64,000 nt of DNA, from contig DATKKE010000011.1 of assembly GCA_035543455.1 (NCBI GenBank), positions 17,189 to 81,188 on the forward strand, given 5' to 3'. The stretch is from CAIKOD01 sp035543455 (GTDB taxonomy: Archaea > Halobacteriota > Methanomicrobia > Methanomicrobiales > Methanospirillaceae). The position numbers were made by a program, and so were the translations under genes. Below are positions 18,073 through 26,803 of the stretch, one piece after another. The notes beneath the pieces are model-generated. The model was not told where the DNA came from. It saw nothing but the letters and a program-made list of their open reading frames with translations, and did no database searches. The first letter of the stretch is position 1. Every line of letters starts with the position of its first letter.

Positions 18073-18386
18073 CAGGGGAACGTCCGGAATAAAAAGCGCA
18101 GGAATCTGGTTGTACCGGGTATTCTGACTGTTCAGGAAGATCAAATAGGACAAACCCTGTTAATTTTCACCGATATCTTATCCTGCAAAAATGGGATACA
18201 GGGGAATTGTTTGAAAATAAAGGGTAAGGTGTCATTTCATCCCCTACCCTCATTAGTGATTTACGACAGAAAAATGGTAAAAAAATAACTACCTGAAATG
18301 TGATTGAAAAAAGTTAAAAAATGAGTACCACAGGAAACGGTGTACTACTTCGCGCATGACTTTTTCCCTCATATCCTTCCCTTTCA

Positions 18387-18440
18387 GACGCTCCCGGGGC
18401 TCAGCCCCGCCGCTTTGGCGACCCCGGCCGGGACAGGACT
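18387..18440 (+). repeat. dispersed GC-rich hairpin repeat, copy A2
   Basis: Starts GACGCTCC, then a perfect hairpin GGGGCTCAGCCCC (18396-18408), then CGCCGCTTTGGCG and CCCCGGCCGGGACA. Block order matches copies at 5803 and 51118 (reversed). Confidence 0.75.
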
Positions 18441-18496
18441 GTCCTGTTAATCCTTTCCTTCTTATCGTCTAATCAACCTGTCCAAAGACTATCCTG

Positions 18497-18540
18497 ATGG
18501 GGGAGGGGCAGGGGGGGTGAAACCCCCCTCCTGTCAAATG
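18497..18540 (+). repeat. GC-rich palindromic element, copy B1
   Basis: A purine-rich arm (GGGGGAGGGGCAGGGGGGG) is followed by TGAAA and a CCCCCCTCCTGTC arm, so it can fold into a long hairpin. A related element with the same GGGTGAAAC and CTCCTGTC blocks occurs at 28185-28232. It lies about 57 nt after repeat A2. Confidence 0.6.
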
Positions 18541-18693
18541 TTTAAATATGATATTAGAGAGGGCTCCAAAACACAAGTAAAAAATCCGGAAAATCATCCA
18601 GTTATTGGCAAAGATTTGGGGGTAGTGGGACCTCACCCAAAATATTGTCCAATAAATGGACATATTATGAAAAGCAGGCGAAATTGGCCAGGC

Positions 18694-19248
18694 TTACATT
18701 ATGCTGCCAAGTTTCTGCTCAAGAAAATCGAGGCCCCTTTTGATGTCTTCCAGGTTCTTCCCCCCGGTAAGGATGATCTTCCCGGAAGAGAACAGAAGGG
18801 CGACGATTTTCGGCTCCTTGATCCGGTAGACGAGGCCCGGGAACTGTTCGGGTTCATATTCGATATTTTCAAGGTTTAAGGTTATCACGACTTTATTGAG
18901 ATTTATATATTTTCCAATATCGTATGAGCAGACGATATTGGTTATCGCGACTCTGGGCTCATCATAGGTCCGCACACCCGCCTCTTTCATGGATTTTATG
19001 ATCAGTTTAAGTCCTTCATTGAGCGCATCCCGGTCCCTGATCCCGGTCAGGACTACCTTTCCCGATGAGAATATCAGTGATGCAATTTTCGGGTTCTCTA
19101 TCCTGAATACAGCGCCAGGAAATCGTTTTGTATTGAGCTCGCAGTTCTCTATCTTTTTCGAAATCTCTGAAAGATCTATGGAATCGGCAATTGCCCCCGA
19201 AGCAACGATATTTTCGATTTTTAAAGAATCGTACTGCTTATCGTCCAT
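18694..19248 (-). CDS. tbp: TATA-box-binding protein
   Basis: The 184-residue protein is the classic two-fold TBP: repeat 1 from ENIVASGAIADSIDL (about 10) through IASLIFSSGKVVLTG, and repeat 2 from ITNIVCSYDIGKYINL (about 100) through IVALLFSSGKIILTGG. Each repeat has FPG-like and FSSGK DNA-contact strands. TBP binds the TATA box and recruits TFB and RNA polymerase. It is a single-gene unit, convergent with the upstream plus-strand gene. Several archaea have TBP paralogues; from this window it cannot be said whether this is the only one. Confidence 0.97.
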   Translation of the reverse strand: MDDKQYDSLKIENIVASGAIADSIDLSEISKKIENCELNTKRFPGAVFRIENPKIASLIFSSGKVVLTGIRDRDALNEGLKLIIKSMKEAGVRTYDEPRVAITNIVCSYDIGKYINLNKVVITLNLENIEYEPEQFPGLVYRIKEPKIVALLFSSGKIILTGGKNLEDIKRGLDFLEQKLGSIM

Positions 19249-19639
19249 TGGTTAGTATATGCTTGCTTTTGTATCATAATACTAATGGATTACCTTTATG
19301 TCTCCCGAAACAAGGGCTTCCGTGAGAAAAAAAGAAGATTAAAGGCATAATCATGCCAGTTTTATAGGGATTTTTTTGGCAGCTGCCGGAGTAACCTTAC
19401 CAACCTTAAGGAGGAATATGCACGCTTTTCGATTCCCTGCCTGAATAATATAATTCTGGCCTCGATGTAATCGATGAATGGGCAAAAAAGGACCGGAACA
19501 GATTCGCAAGGATCGGGGCTCTCAGAAGGGCGGGGAGATTGATCTTTGAAGCAAGGGAAAACTTTATCGAACCAGATCAACAGTTTCCCGTGCAAACGGT
19601 GAAAAATTGTTTTCATTTTTGAAAAACAGGAAAAATAAT
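19249..19639. other. intergenic region with a decayed acyl-CoA synthetase fragment
   Basis: Apart from the tbp promoter region and the pseudogene fragment listed separately, nothing is recognised. An 84-codon minus-strand frame at 19362-19616 is the antisense of that fragment and is rejected. Confidence 0.5.
19396..19622 (+). pseudogene. remnant of an AMP-forming acyl-CoA synthetase N-terminus
   Basis: One frame reads TNLKEEYARFSIPCLNN... to a stop at 19468-19470; a second frame from 19461 reads LDVIDEWAKKDRNRFARIG and ends at TGA 19622. Together they mirror the intact synthetase encoded 2 kb downstream, which has FKINVPEYFNFGFDVID and TWARKDRNKLAMIW in the same order. There is no start codon, one frameshift and no C-terminal nine-tenths, so this is a decayed relic of a second synthetase gene. 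Confidence 0.6.
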
Positions 19640-21061
19640 TTAAAGGTCTCCTCCGTGACGTTGATGGGATCCCGATGAAGACTCCCGCTCTGAACCGGAT
19701 TCCTCTTTATGCCCGCCTGCATGTGCTGCTTTAGGTCTTCGTCCCCTTCCCCGGAGCACCATGATAACGATCAGAGCGATCACGATGACGATTGCGATAA
19801 TAAACAACATCTGGAGCGGAATTTCCATCGTTGGGTTAGTAACTATGATATAACTATCCTTTACTTTGGTGTAGGCAGGTCCGCCGGCGGCTGTTGTTTT
19901 CAGGATGATCGTATAATTGCCCGATTTATTAAAGGAGTGGACGGGATTCTGGAGGGTGGAATTCGACCCGTCCCCAAAGTCCCAGAACCACGTTGCCGGC
20001 GCTGCTCCTCCTGATACATCATGGAACTGAACAAGGAGAGGGGCGACACCGGACGTGATATTGGCTGCAAAATCCGTATAGGTCACCGGTACCGGGGTTG
20101 GTGTTGGAGGAGTTGTAGGATATGTCGTTGGCGGTGGCGGTGTGAGGACGTGGATCAAGTTCGTATAGGTAATGGAATCGTTATTATTGAAGGAATTCGT
20201 CACTTTCAGAGTGACGTTATAATACCCCGGATCCGTGTACGTTACATCAGGATCACGGAGGGTTTTTATGCCGGGGTTCACCGGGCTCCCGAAGTCCCAG
20301 GCCCAGTTCATAGGCGGAACACAGGAAGAGTTGTCAGTAAATTTCACGTGCAGCGGTGCAGGTCCTTCCATGGGGACTGCGGTAAAATTCGCCCTGGTAA
20401 TATTAAAGCCGCAGGGAGATTCCTGGATTGTGCCATTGGCCGTTGCATTCGCAGTCATGGCGGTATTGTTCGATCCGGGAACCTGGGCAGTGGTTGGCAC
20501 CGTGGTAGGAACCGTTGTCGGCACCGTGGTAGCAACTGTTGTGACCGGCGGTGCAGTAGTCTGCTCTGTCGTCATTTCCGGAACCCTGATATTGACTGCA
20601 TTTTCATGCACCTGGACACTGCTTCCCCCCGAATTAACCGAAGTCAGGGTGATGGTGTAGTTGCCGGCAATGATGTAGGCGTGCGTATACCTGGTTTTTA
20701 ACGTATCATTCAACTGCTGGCCGTCACCGAAGTCCCAGATCAGGTAGTCGGGTGCCCCGCCCGAAGAATTAAAAACCGGGTACAGGGTCACGGTTAACGG
20801 GGCGGTTCCCCCTGCCGGGGTCACGGTGAAATCGATAACAGGTTTTTTCACCGCAACCAGGAGCGGCTGGACCGGCACGGTGGTCTGCACGGCAGCCTGA
20901 ACAGATGATGTCTGGTTCGGTCCCTGCATTGTAGCATTATCAGCAACCGCAGGCAGGCAGATTAAAACCAAAAACAGCGATATTGAGAAAAGAACCATGA
21001 AACAATGTCCGGGAGATACCGGTCTGATGTTGTTCCTCCGTCGATCTGAAACTGGACTCAT
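19640..21061 (-). CDS. membrane-anchored PKD-domain surface protein
   Basis: The 473-residue protein starts at ATG 21061 (MSPVSDRRRNN), preceded by GAAGAGATC. The frame is open further upstream, but only this start places the hydrophobic signal helix (about 20-38, ending LPAVADN) near the N-terminus. Three PKD domains follow, each with a WDFGDG- or WAWDFG-like core, separated by Thr/Pro-rich linkers (repeated VPTT units at about 180-200). One TM helix is near the C-terminus, followed by RGRGRR and a charged tail. PKD domains mediate protein-protein or surface-layer contacts; no specific function can be given. Confidence 0.83.
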   Translation of the reverse strand: MSPVSDRRRNNIRPVSPGHCFMVLFSISLFLVLICLPAVADNATMQGPNQTSSVQAAVQTTVPVQPLLVAVKKPVIDFTVTPAGGTAPLTVTLYPVFNSSGGAPDYLIWDFGDGQQLNDTLKTRYTHAYIIAGNYTITLTSVNSGGSSVQVHENAVNIRVPEMTTEQTTAPPVTTVATTVPTTVPTTVPTTAQVPGSNNTAMTANATANGTIQESPCGFNITRANFTAVPMEGPAPLHVKFTDNSSCVPPMNWAWDFGSPVNPGIKTLRDPDVTYTDPGYYNVTLKVTNSFNNNDSITYTNLIHVLTPPPPTTYPTTPPTPTPVPVTYTDFAANITSGVAPLLVQFHDVSGGAAPATWFWDFGDGSNSTLQNPVHSFNKSGNYTIILKTTAAGGPAYTKVKDSYIIVTNPTMEIPLQMLFIIAIVIVIALIVIMVLRGRGRRPKAAHAGGHKEESGSERESSSGSHQRHGGDL

Positions 21062-21285
21062 GATCTCTTCTTGCCGATGGTTAATTATTAATTTACTGAA
21101 ATGATACGGGCTCCTTCGTGGTTCACTGGATTTGGAAGGGATCTCCGGCATCAGGTTGATAGCATCGCGGAACTTCAAAAAAAATATTTAGTAAAATTGC
21201 CATGATTCCCTGCTGTTCCCGGAATCAGGGGTTTGTGCAGGGTCTATTCGAAAGACCTATCAGGTGCACCGCATAATTTTATAAT

Positions 21286-23175
21286 ATGGTGCGCTATTCG
21301 ATCACAATGGAGGACGAGCTGACCGAAAATATTGATAAATCAGCCTTGAATATAGGAAAATCACGATCAGAATGGATTAACGAGGCATGCACCGCATTTC
21401 TGGGGCAGGGAGGCATCCGTGAGATCTGGGCTCCTGCCGCCGGAGAGGCGGTAACATATGAGCCAAAGAATATTGTTCCGAATATTGTCGATTATGAGCA
21501 GACGTACAGGGACTTTAAGATTAACGTACCTGAATATTTCAATTTCGGGTTCGACGTTATCGATACGTGGGCAAGAAAAGACAGAAACAAGCTGGCCATG
21601 ATCTGGGTAAACCAGAAAGGGGAAGAGAAAAAATTCACCTTCTGGGACCTTTCGCGCCTCTCGAACCAGGTTGCGAATATGTTCATCAAATACGGGATCA
21701 ACAAAGGTGACCGCGTCCTCATCATGCTTCCGAGGGTCCCGGAATGGTGGATATTCACCCTCGCCCTGATCAAGAGAGGTGTTGTATATTGCCCTGTTCC
21801 GACCATGCTTACGCCAAAGGACCTGAAATACCGGATAGATACCGCGGATATCAAGATGATTATTACGAGCATGGAACACGCGGATAAGGTGGATGCAATT
21901 TTTGACGAATGTCCCTCCTTATGTGGAAAAATGCTTATCGATGGTAAACGGGACGGTTGGATAAGTTACGAGGTCGAGCTCCAATATCCTGCACCGGTGT
22001 CCACCAAACTGATTACTCTCCCGGGTATGAAAAAAACAAAATCGACCGATCCACTTGTGATCTTTTTCACCTCCGGCACAACTGGCGAACCTAAAATGGT
22101 AGTCCACAACCAGAGTTACCCGCTCGGCCACATCGTTACCGCCCGGTTCTGGCAGGATGTCCACACAACGGATCTCCACTTTACCCTTTCCGATACAGGA
22201 TGGGCAAAGAGCGCCTGGGGAAAACTATACGGCCAGTGGATTGAAGGAGCAGCGATTTTTGTGTACGATATCAGGAGCCGGTTCAATCCGACTGAAATTC
22301 TCCCCCTGATCGAAAAATACGGCATTACGACATTCTGCTGCCCTCCGACCATCTACAGGATGCTGATCCTCGCCGACCTAGATAAGTTCGATTTCACGGA
22401 ACTGAGACACTGCGTCAGTGCGGGGGAACCTTTAAACCCCGAGGTAATCAAAGCGTGGAAAGCATCGACCGGCCTCACAATATTCGAAGGATACGGACAG
22501 ACCGAGGTGGTACTCTGCATCGGGACATTTCCCTCCATGGAACCAAAATTCGGTTCGATGGGCAAACCCTCTCCCGGGTGGCATATCGAGCTCCACGATG
22601 ACCAGGGAAAACCTGTAGCCGTTCACGACGAAGGAAGGATAGCAATAAAAACAGACCCAAAACCCGTCGGAATGTTCGATGGATACCTGAATAACGACGA
22701 CGAGAATAAAAAGGTCTTCCAGAACGGTTTCTATTATACGGGAGACAAGGCTTACAGGGATGAGGATGGTTACCTGTGGTTCATCGGGCGGGATGACGAC
22801 GTCATCAAATCTTCGGGCTACCGGATTGGGCCGTTCGAGGTTGAAAGTGCCCTGGTTGAACATCCGGCAGTCGCAGAAGCCGCAGTGATCGGTTCACCCG
22901 ACGATATCCGCGGCCTCGTTGTCAAAGCTTTTGTCGTGCTTGCCCCGGACTACAAGCCCTCCGAAGCACTGGTAAAAGAATTGCAGAACCATGTCAAGAA
23001 GGTCACGGCGCCTTACAAGTACCCGCGAGTGATTGAATTTACCGACACGCTGCCAAAGACGATTTCAGGTAAAATAAGGAGAAGAGAGCTCCGTGAACAG
23101 GAGCTTGCCCGGTTCATGAACGAACAGGAAAGATCGGCGGGAGCCGGCGGAAAAACTTCCGGAAAGAAAAAATAA
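21286..23175 (+). CDS. AMP-forming acyl-CoA synthetase with N-terminal ribbon-helix-helix domain
   Basis: The 629-residue protein has two parts. Residues 1-39 (VRYSITMEDELTENIDKSA, then a SRSEWINEACTAFL helix) have the beta-alpha-alpha pattern of a CopG/RHH DNA-binding domain. From about 60 on it is an adenylate-forming ligase of the medium-chain acyl-CoA synthetase type: SGTTGEPK P-loop (about 263), YGQTE (about 403), YTGDKAYRDEDG and GRDDDVIKSSGYRIG (about 485-515) and the catalytic lysine in KTISGKIRR (about 597). It should activate a carboxylic acid to acyl-CoA via acyl-AMP. ATG 21307 is an alternative start, but would delete the RHH strand. A decayed paralogue lies at 19.4-19.6 kb. Confidence 0.87.
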   Translation: MVRYSITMEDELTENIDKSALNIGKSRSEWINEACTAFLGQGGIREIWAPAAGEAVTYEPKNIVPNIVDYEQTYRDFKINVPEYFNFGFDVIDTWARKDRNKLAMIWVNQKGEEKKFTFWDLSRLSNQVANMFIKYGINKGDRVLIMLPRVPEWWIFTLALIKRGVVYCPVPTMLTPKDLKYRIDTADIKMIITSMEHADKVDAIFDECPSLCGKMLIDGKRDGWISYEVELQYPAPVSTKLITLPGMKKTKSTDPLVIFFTSGTTGEPKMVVHNQSYPLGHIVTARFWQDVHTTDLHFTLSDTGWAKSAWGKLYGQWIEGAAIFVYDIRSRFNPTEILPLIEKYGITTFCCPPTIYRMLILADLDKFDFTELRHCVSAGEPLNPEVIKAWKASTGLTIFEGYGQTEVVLCIGTFPSMEPKFGSMGKPSPGWHIELHDDQGKPVAVHDEGRIAIKTDPKPVGMFDGYLNNDDENKKVFQNGFYYTGDKAYRDEDGYLWFIGRDDDVIKSSGYRIGPFEVESALVEHPAVAEAAVIGSPDDIRGLVVKAFVVLAPDYKPSEALVKELQNHVKKVTAPYKYPRVIEFTDTLPKTISGKIRRRELREQELARFMNEQERSAGAGGKTSGKKK

Positions 23176-23218
23176 CGATAAGGATATGTAATTCTGCGGT
23201 AAGGAAAAAAACAACTAC

Positions 23219-23227
23219 ATTTATTTT
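23219..23227 (+). promoter_or_regulatory. TATA-like element of the tRNA-Leu gene
   Basis: ATTTATTTT lies about 25-30 nt upstream of the mature 5' end of the tRNA, the usual archaeal distance. Confidence 0.4.
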
Positions 23228-23251
23228 CTTGCATGCGTTATAGTATAGGAC

Positions 23252-23336
23252 GCGAGGGTAGCCAAGCCTGGTCAACGGCGCTAGCTTCAGGGGTTAGTCT
23301 CGAAGGAGTTCTTGGGTTCAAATCCCATCCCTCGCA
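23252..23336 (+). tRNA. tRNA-Leu (anticodon CAG)
   Basis: The acceptor arms GCGAGGG and CCCTCGC pair perfectly, with discriminator A. The D arm is GCC/GGC, the anticodon stem CTAGC/GTTAG encloses loop TTCAGGG with anticodon CAG at 23288-23290, and a long variable arm (CTC GAAG GAG) marks a class II tRNA, as expected for leucine. The T loop is TTCAAAT. The outermost T-stem pair is T-T. No intron and no encoded CCA. Confidence 0.95.
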
Positions 23337-23347
23337 TTTCTTTTTAA
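23337..23347 (+). terminator. T-rich terminator after tRNA-Leu
   Basis: TTTCTTTTTAA directly follows the discriminator base, typical of archaeal tRNA termination. Confidence 0.5.
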
Positions 23348-23559
23348 TTCATACGTTATAACTGTTGACCATATTCTGCATCATATATTGTTTGCATCTT
23401 GAAATAGCGTTTAATTTCTATACAGACCGAATTGATCGTCCGTTATATCGGACCTTCTGTCACGCAGGTGAAAAACAACCAAGGATTCATCGGTTAAATC
23501 CAATCGTCAGCACGTCATGTATCCGGGTTTTATCATAGTATACACCCATCCACTTTCTG

Positions 23560-24066
23560 GTGGAAATTGTGGAACAGGACCTTTCATTCATATGCGTGAG
23601 AATCGAAAAACCGGATGACGTAAACGTGATTCTCGGGCAATCGCACTTTATCAAGACCGTAGAAGACGTATATGAGGCAATTATATCAACAGTTCCGGGT
23701 GCAAAGTTCGGGCTGGCATTTTGTGAATCGTCGGGTGACTGTCTTGTTCGCCTCGAAGGGAACGATGGAGAATTAAAGGAACTCGCGAAACATAATGCCC
23801 TGGCAATAGGGGCGGGCCATTCGTTTATCCTGTTTTTACGCGATTGTTACCCGATTAATATCCTGAATGCAATTAAAAATATCCAGGAGGTCTGCTCGTT
23901 ATATTGTGCGACCGCGAACCCGGCCGGGGTAATTATCGCTGAAACGGAGCAGGGCCGGGGCATAATGGGTGTGATAGACGGAATGAAACCGAAAGGCGTT
24001 GAAGAGCCGGATGATGTACAACAGCGGACCGCCATGCTCCGGCAGTTCGGGTATAAAAGGGGATGA
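23560..24066 (+). CDS. adenosine-specific kinase family protein (COG1839)
   Basis: The 168-residue protein matches the archaeal adenosine-specific kinase family over its whole length: RIEKPDDVNVILGQSHFIKT, VPGAKFGLAFCESSG, NALAIGAGHSFILFLRD and YCATANPAGVIIAETEQGRG. Members bind adenosine/nucleotides in a novel fold; phosphorylation of adenosine is the proposed activity. Start is GTG 23560, with GTG 23569 possible. No Shine-Dalgarno precedes it, but a TATA-like TTTTATC about 30 nt upstream suggests a leaderless message beginning at this GTG. Stands alone. Confidence 0.88.
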   Translation: MEIVEQDLSFICVRIEKPDDVNVILGQSHFIKTVEDVYEAIISTVPGAKFGLAFCESSGDCLVRLEGNDGELKELAKHNALAIGAGHSFILFLRDCYPINILNAIKNIQEVCSLYCATANPAGVIIAETEQGRGIMGVIDGMKPKGVEEPDDVQQRTAMLRQFGYKRG

Positions 24067-24150
24067 TTATATCGGGGATGGTCTTCCTGATTACGTATCC
24101 AGGAACAGGGAAGCAGGCTGCGGGGTATTCCAATCCTTCAAGTCCAGCGG

Positions 24151-24732
24151 TTATGTCCCGGCAGAGACGGGTGACAAGCTGTATTGCCCGGGCCCGTTTG
24201 CGTATACCCAGTACCCTTGCCCCGGTTCAGCCGGAATAATCCGTGTCGGTTCACTGTCGAAAATTGTCCGCTGGAACTGCTGGAACTGTCCCGAATATCC
24301 CATAAGTATCTGCCATGTGCCCGAGAGCGAGTTGAATGCTTCTCCTGCCGGAGTTTCCACTCCTGCAAATCCTATTGCATTCCATCCGGGATAGATCGGT
24401 TTTGGTGCAGGGGATATGCTATTATCACCACGGACCGGTATTGTCACCGTACCGTTCGAGAAGATCCAAATCCCGTCAAGAGGAGAAACCGATGAATCCG
24501 GGTTCATTTTATCCCAGTACCCGGTTGCAGCATTATACCGCCATGATGAATGTCCCGCGGTATCGACCGGGGAAAATAGCGAGTAAAACTGGTAATCGGG
24601 ATATTGGTAGAGCGGGTTCAGGACCGGGACCGACACAAAATTCCATCCTTTATAGAGCGCAATGCTGCTGTCGGCCAGACATGGAGCGATCAGACAACCA
24701 AGCACAAGAATTACGACGATGTATCCTTTCAT
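24151..24732 (-). CDS. small secreted protein with repeated GWN motifs
   Basis: The 193-residue protein starts at ATG 24732 (MKGYIVVILVLG), preceded by AAGGGGAATC; upstream in-frame Mets would bury the signal peptide. Cleavage likely follows APCLADS (about residue 21). The mature part has two related halves, one opening YKGWNFVSVPV and the other YPGWNAIGFAG, and each later has a WIFSNG/YWVYANG strand. No TM helix or lipobox, so it is released or held by other means. Function unknown. Confidence 0.75.
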   Translation of the reverse strand: MKGYIVVILVLGCLIAPCLADSSIALYKGWNFVSVPVLNPLYQYPDYQFYSLFSPVDTAGHSSWRYNAATGYWDKMNPDSSVSPLDGIWIFSNGTVTIPVRGDNSISPAPKPIYPGWNAIGFAGVETPAGEAFNSLSGTWQILMGYSGQFQQFQRTIFDSEPTRIIPAEPGQGYWVYANGPGQYSLSPVSAGT

Positions 24733-24809
24733 GAGATTCCCCTTAAAATAGGAGTATCCCGGATCTATAAAAATATTAGGGAGAAAATCCGATGATCCGG
24801 TTCGTTTCA

Positions 24810-24875
24810 CAGACCCTGCCAAGGCAAGGATAGGGGAGTCGCCCGGGGGCGACAATGTTTAAAAAACAGGGTCTG
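24810..24875. repeat. nested inverted repeat
   Basis: Outer arms CAGACCCTG (24810-24818) and CAGGGTCTG (24867-24875) are perfect 9-bp complements. They enclose a second perfect hairpin GTCGCCCGGGGGCGAC (24838-24853). It lies upstream of the secreted-protein gene and 65 nt past the end of the next minus-strand gene, so it could act as a terminator or a leader structure. Confidence 0.5.
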
Positions 24876-24940
24876 ATAATCAGGAGACATGGTTTATAAT
24901 ACGAGTCCCGGAAGATTAGTCCCGGGTACCTCTTCGAGCC

Positions 24941-25261
24941 CTAATCCTGTGAATTGGCATTTAGGGGCTCCTCTGCAGGTTTTTTATCGTCCGGTCCGGC
25001 CTGGGGCTCCCTTGCCTGGAGCGTAATACTCCTGCCTGATGCGTCAATCATGATGTTGTTCATCTCTACCGCATCGCTCATTTCAACGATCGAGTCCCTG
25101 ATCTCTGAGAGCATAAAAAACATCGCCGTGATAACGATGAAAAGGCCCATGCCGATACCGATGATAAAAAAGTTGAGCACGTTCGAGAAGAGGTAGAACA
25201 TAAATGACAGGACAATAATCATAAGGCTTGCAATGACTACTATACCCTGGTCCTTCATCAT
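24941..25261 (-). CDS. small two-TM membrane protein
   Basis: The 106-residue protein has two hydrophobic helices (about residues 7-27 and 29-50), an amphipathic segment (EIRDSIVEMSDAVEMNNI) and a polar C-terminal tail rich in Glu, Pro and Asp. No family is recognised. The arrangement, a hairpin in the membrane with a cytoplasmic helical tail, fits a small scaffold or regulator, but this is a guess. Met1 or Met2 may start. Confidence 0.6.
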   Translation of the reverse strand: MMKDQGIVVIASLMIIVLSFMFYLFSNVLNFFIIGIGMGLFIVITAMFFMLSEIRDSIVEMSDAVEMNNIMIDASGRSITLQAREPQAGPDDKKPAEEPLNANSQD

Positions 25262-25477
25262 ATCGGCAATTATACATGAAAGAAAATAAAACGATCCTTT
25301 TCATTCCCGTCTCCGGCAGACAACCGTCTGAGGCAGACCGACAATCCCTGCATGGCACGACATTTCCCCGGGGGATATAAGAACCCGGTATAGTTCCCTG
25401 AACCTGGCATGATTCATAAATGCGGTTTATTCCGGAGACCACCATGTTAATGGTCAGCAGTTCCAATCTTTGATATA

Positions 25478-26803
25478 ATGAAGACCTGCGATCTCGTGAT
25501 ATCCGATATCCTCCTGCCGGGTGGAAGAAGGACCGATCTCTCGATCAGCAAGGGTGTGTTGGTCCATGATGGCGCAGGTCTCCGGGCCTTAGAAACGATC
25601 GATGCCAAAGGCATGCTCCTGCTCCCTGCAGGAACAGACATGCATGCCCATATGAGGGACTGGTGCCAGTCTGAAAAGGAGGACTGGGAAAGCGGGTCGA
25701 AGAGTGCTATTGCAGGTGGAATAACACTGGTAGTCGATCAACCAAACACGGTTCCCCCGCTCGTTACCGGGAAAAGAGTTGTAAAACGGGTCCGGCTCGC
25801 AAAGTCCCGGTCCCTTTGTCATTTTGCAGTGAACGGAGGACTAACGGGCAATAACGACCTGACCGGCCTCTGGAACGCAGGGATTATGGCATTCGGGGAA
25901 ATTTTTGCCGCGCCGTCGAGTTTCGGAGAGGAAGTATTACCTGACGATCTCGTTAAAGGGCTCTCCACGATCTGCGATCTTGGCGGTCTCGCAACGATTC
26001 ATGCCGAAACTATTGAAGGCGAATCACCCCGGGACCTGGAGATGCACAATAATTTCAGGAGTATCGCAGGCGAGGTGAAAGAAGTACGTAAGATAGTAGG
26101 ATGCGGCCGTCCAGGAAGTCGTCTTCATTTCTGTCATTTAAGCAATGCCGCCGCGATAAGGGCAGCCCATACCCGGTCATATGGACCCTGCAACGTTCCC
26201 GGGCAGAACAACGGACCCTGGATTTCTGTCGAAGCGACCCCGCATCACCTGCTCCTTTCCTACGAAGATTTCAGTTCCGATGATACCAGGGCCCTCGTAA
26301 ATCCACCGCTCCGTTCAAAAAAAGAGCAGCATCGCCTTCTCGGTCTCCTTGATAGGGTGGACGTCATTGCCTCGGATCATGCACCCCATACAGCCCGGGA
26401 AAAGGCAGTCCCGTTCGGAAAAGCTCCATCAGGACTTCCGGGAGTGGAGACTATGATCCCACTTCTCCTGGCACAGGTAAAAGAGAAACAAATGAGCATC
26501 GCTTCACTGATCGAAAAGACCAGTCACCGCCCCTGCGAAATCCTTGGTATTCCCTCAGCCGGGTTAGATAGAGGGCAGAGGATGGATTTTGCGCTTTATC
26601 CTGCCGATCCGGTCAGGATCGATCCTGATATGCTTCACAGCCGTGCCGGATGGACTCCGTTTGAAGGACATCCCGCGATTTTTCCGGAAATTGTGGTTAT
26701 GGGCGGAGAAATCGTATACAAATCGGGAGAATTTATCCCCGGTTCTCCACGGTGGTATCCCGGACCGGGGTACCGGTCGACGTGTGACAGTACCAGGAAA
26801 TAA
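25478..26803 (+). CDS. pyrC: dihydroorotase
   Basis: The 441-residue amidohydrolase has the metal motif GTDMHAHMRDW (about residues 52-62), HAETIEGE (about 172), HFCHLS (about 215) and the catalytic SDHAPHTAREK (about 300). These are the zinc ligands and aspartate of class I dihydroorotase, which closes carbamoyl aspartate to dihydroorotate in pyrimidine synthesis. Allantoinase/hydantoinase relatives share the motifs, but length and pattern fit archaeal PyrC. pyrE is 7.4 kb downstream, so the pathway genes are near but not in one operon. Confidence 0.9.
   Translation: MKTCDLVISDILLPGGRRTDLSISKGVLVHDGAGLRALETIDAKGMLLLPAGTDMHAHMRDWCQSEKEDWESGSKSAIAGGITLVVDQPNTVPPLVTGKRVVKRVRLAKSRSLCHFAVNGGLTGNNDLTGLWNAGIMAFGEIFAAPSSFGEEVLPDDLVKGLSTICDLGGLATIHAETIEGESPRDLEMHNNFRSIAGEVKEVRKIVGCGRPGSRLHFCHLSNAAAIRAAHTRSYGPCNVPGQNNGPWISVEATPHHLLLSYEDFSSDDTRALVNPPLRSKKEQHRLLGLLDRVDVIASDHAPHTAREKAVPFGKAPSGLPGVETMIPLLLAQVKEKQMSIASLIEKTSHRPCEILGIPSAGLDRGQRMDFALYPADPVRIDPDMLHSRAGWTPFEGHPAIFPEIVVMGGEIVYKSGEFIPGSPRWYPGPGYRSTCDSTRK

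Larger units (their letters stand above)
18073..18693. other. convergent intergenic region with two repeat elements
   Basis: The 621 nt between the transglutaminase-like gene (plus) and tbp (minus) contain repeat copy A2 and palindrome B1. An ORF running 18517-18879 on the plus strand is rejected because most of it is antisense to tbp. AT-rich tracts around 18200-18330 have no ORF. Confidence 0.55.

Noticed and set aside
18387..18540. CRISPR-like repeats
   Set aside because: The GC-rich repeats are dispersed, not tandem, with no regular spacers, and no cas genes are in the window.
18517..18879. 120-codon plus-strand ORF
   Set aside because: More than half is antisense to tbp, and its first part lies in repeat B1 and AT-rich spacer.
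19362..19616. 84-codon minus-strand ORF
   Set aside because: It is antisense to the acyl-CoA synthetase remnant, whose plus-strand frames match a real protein.
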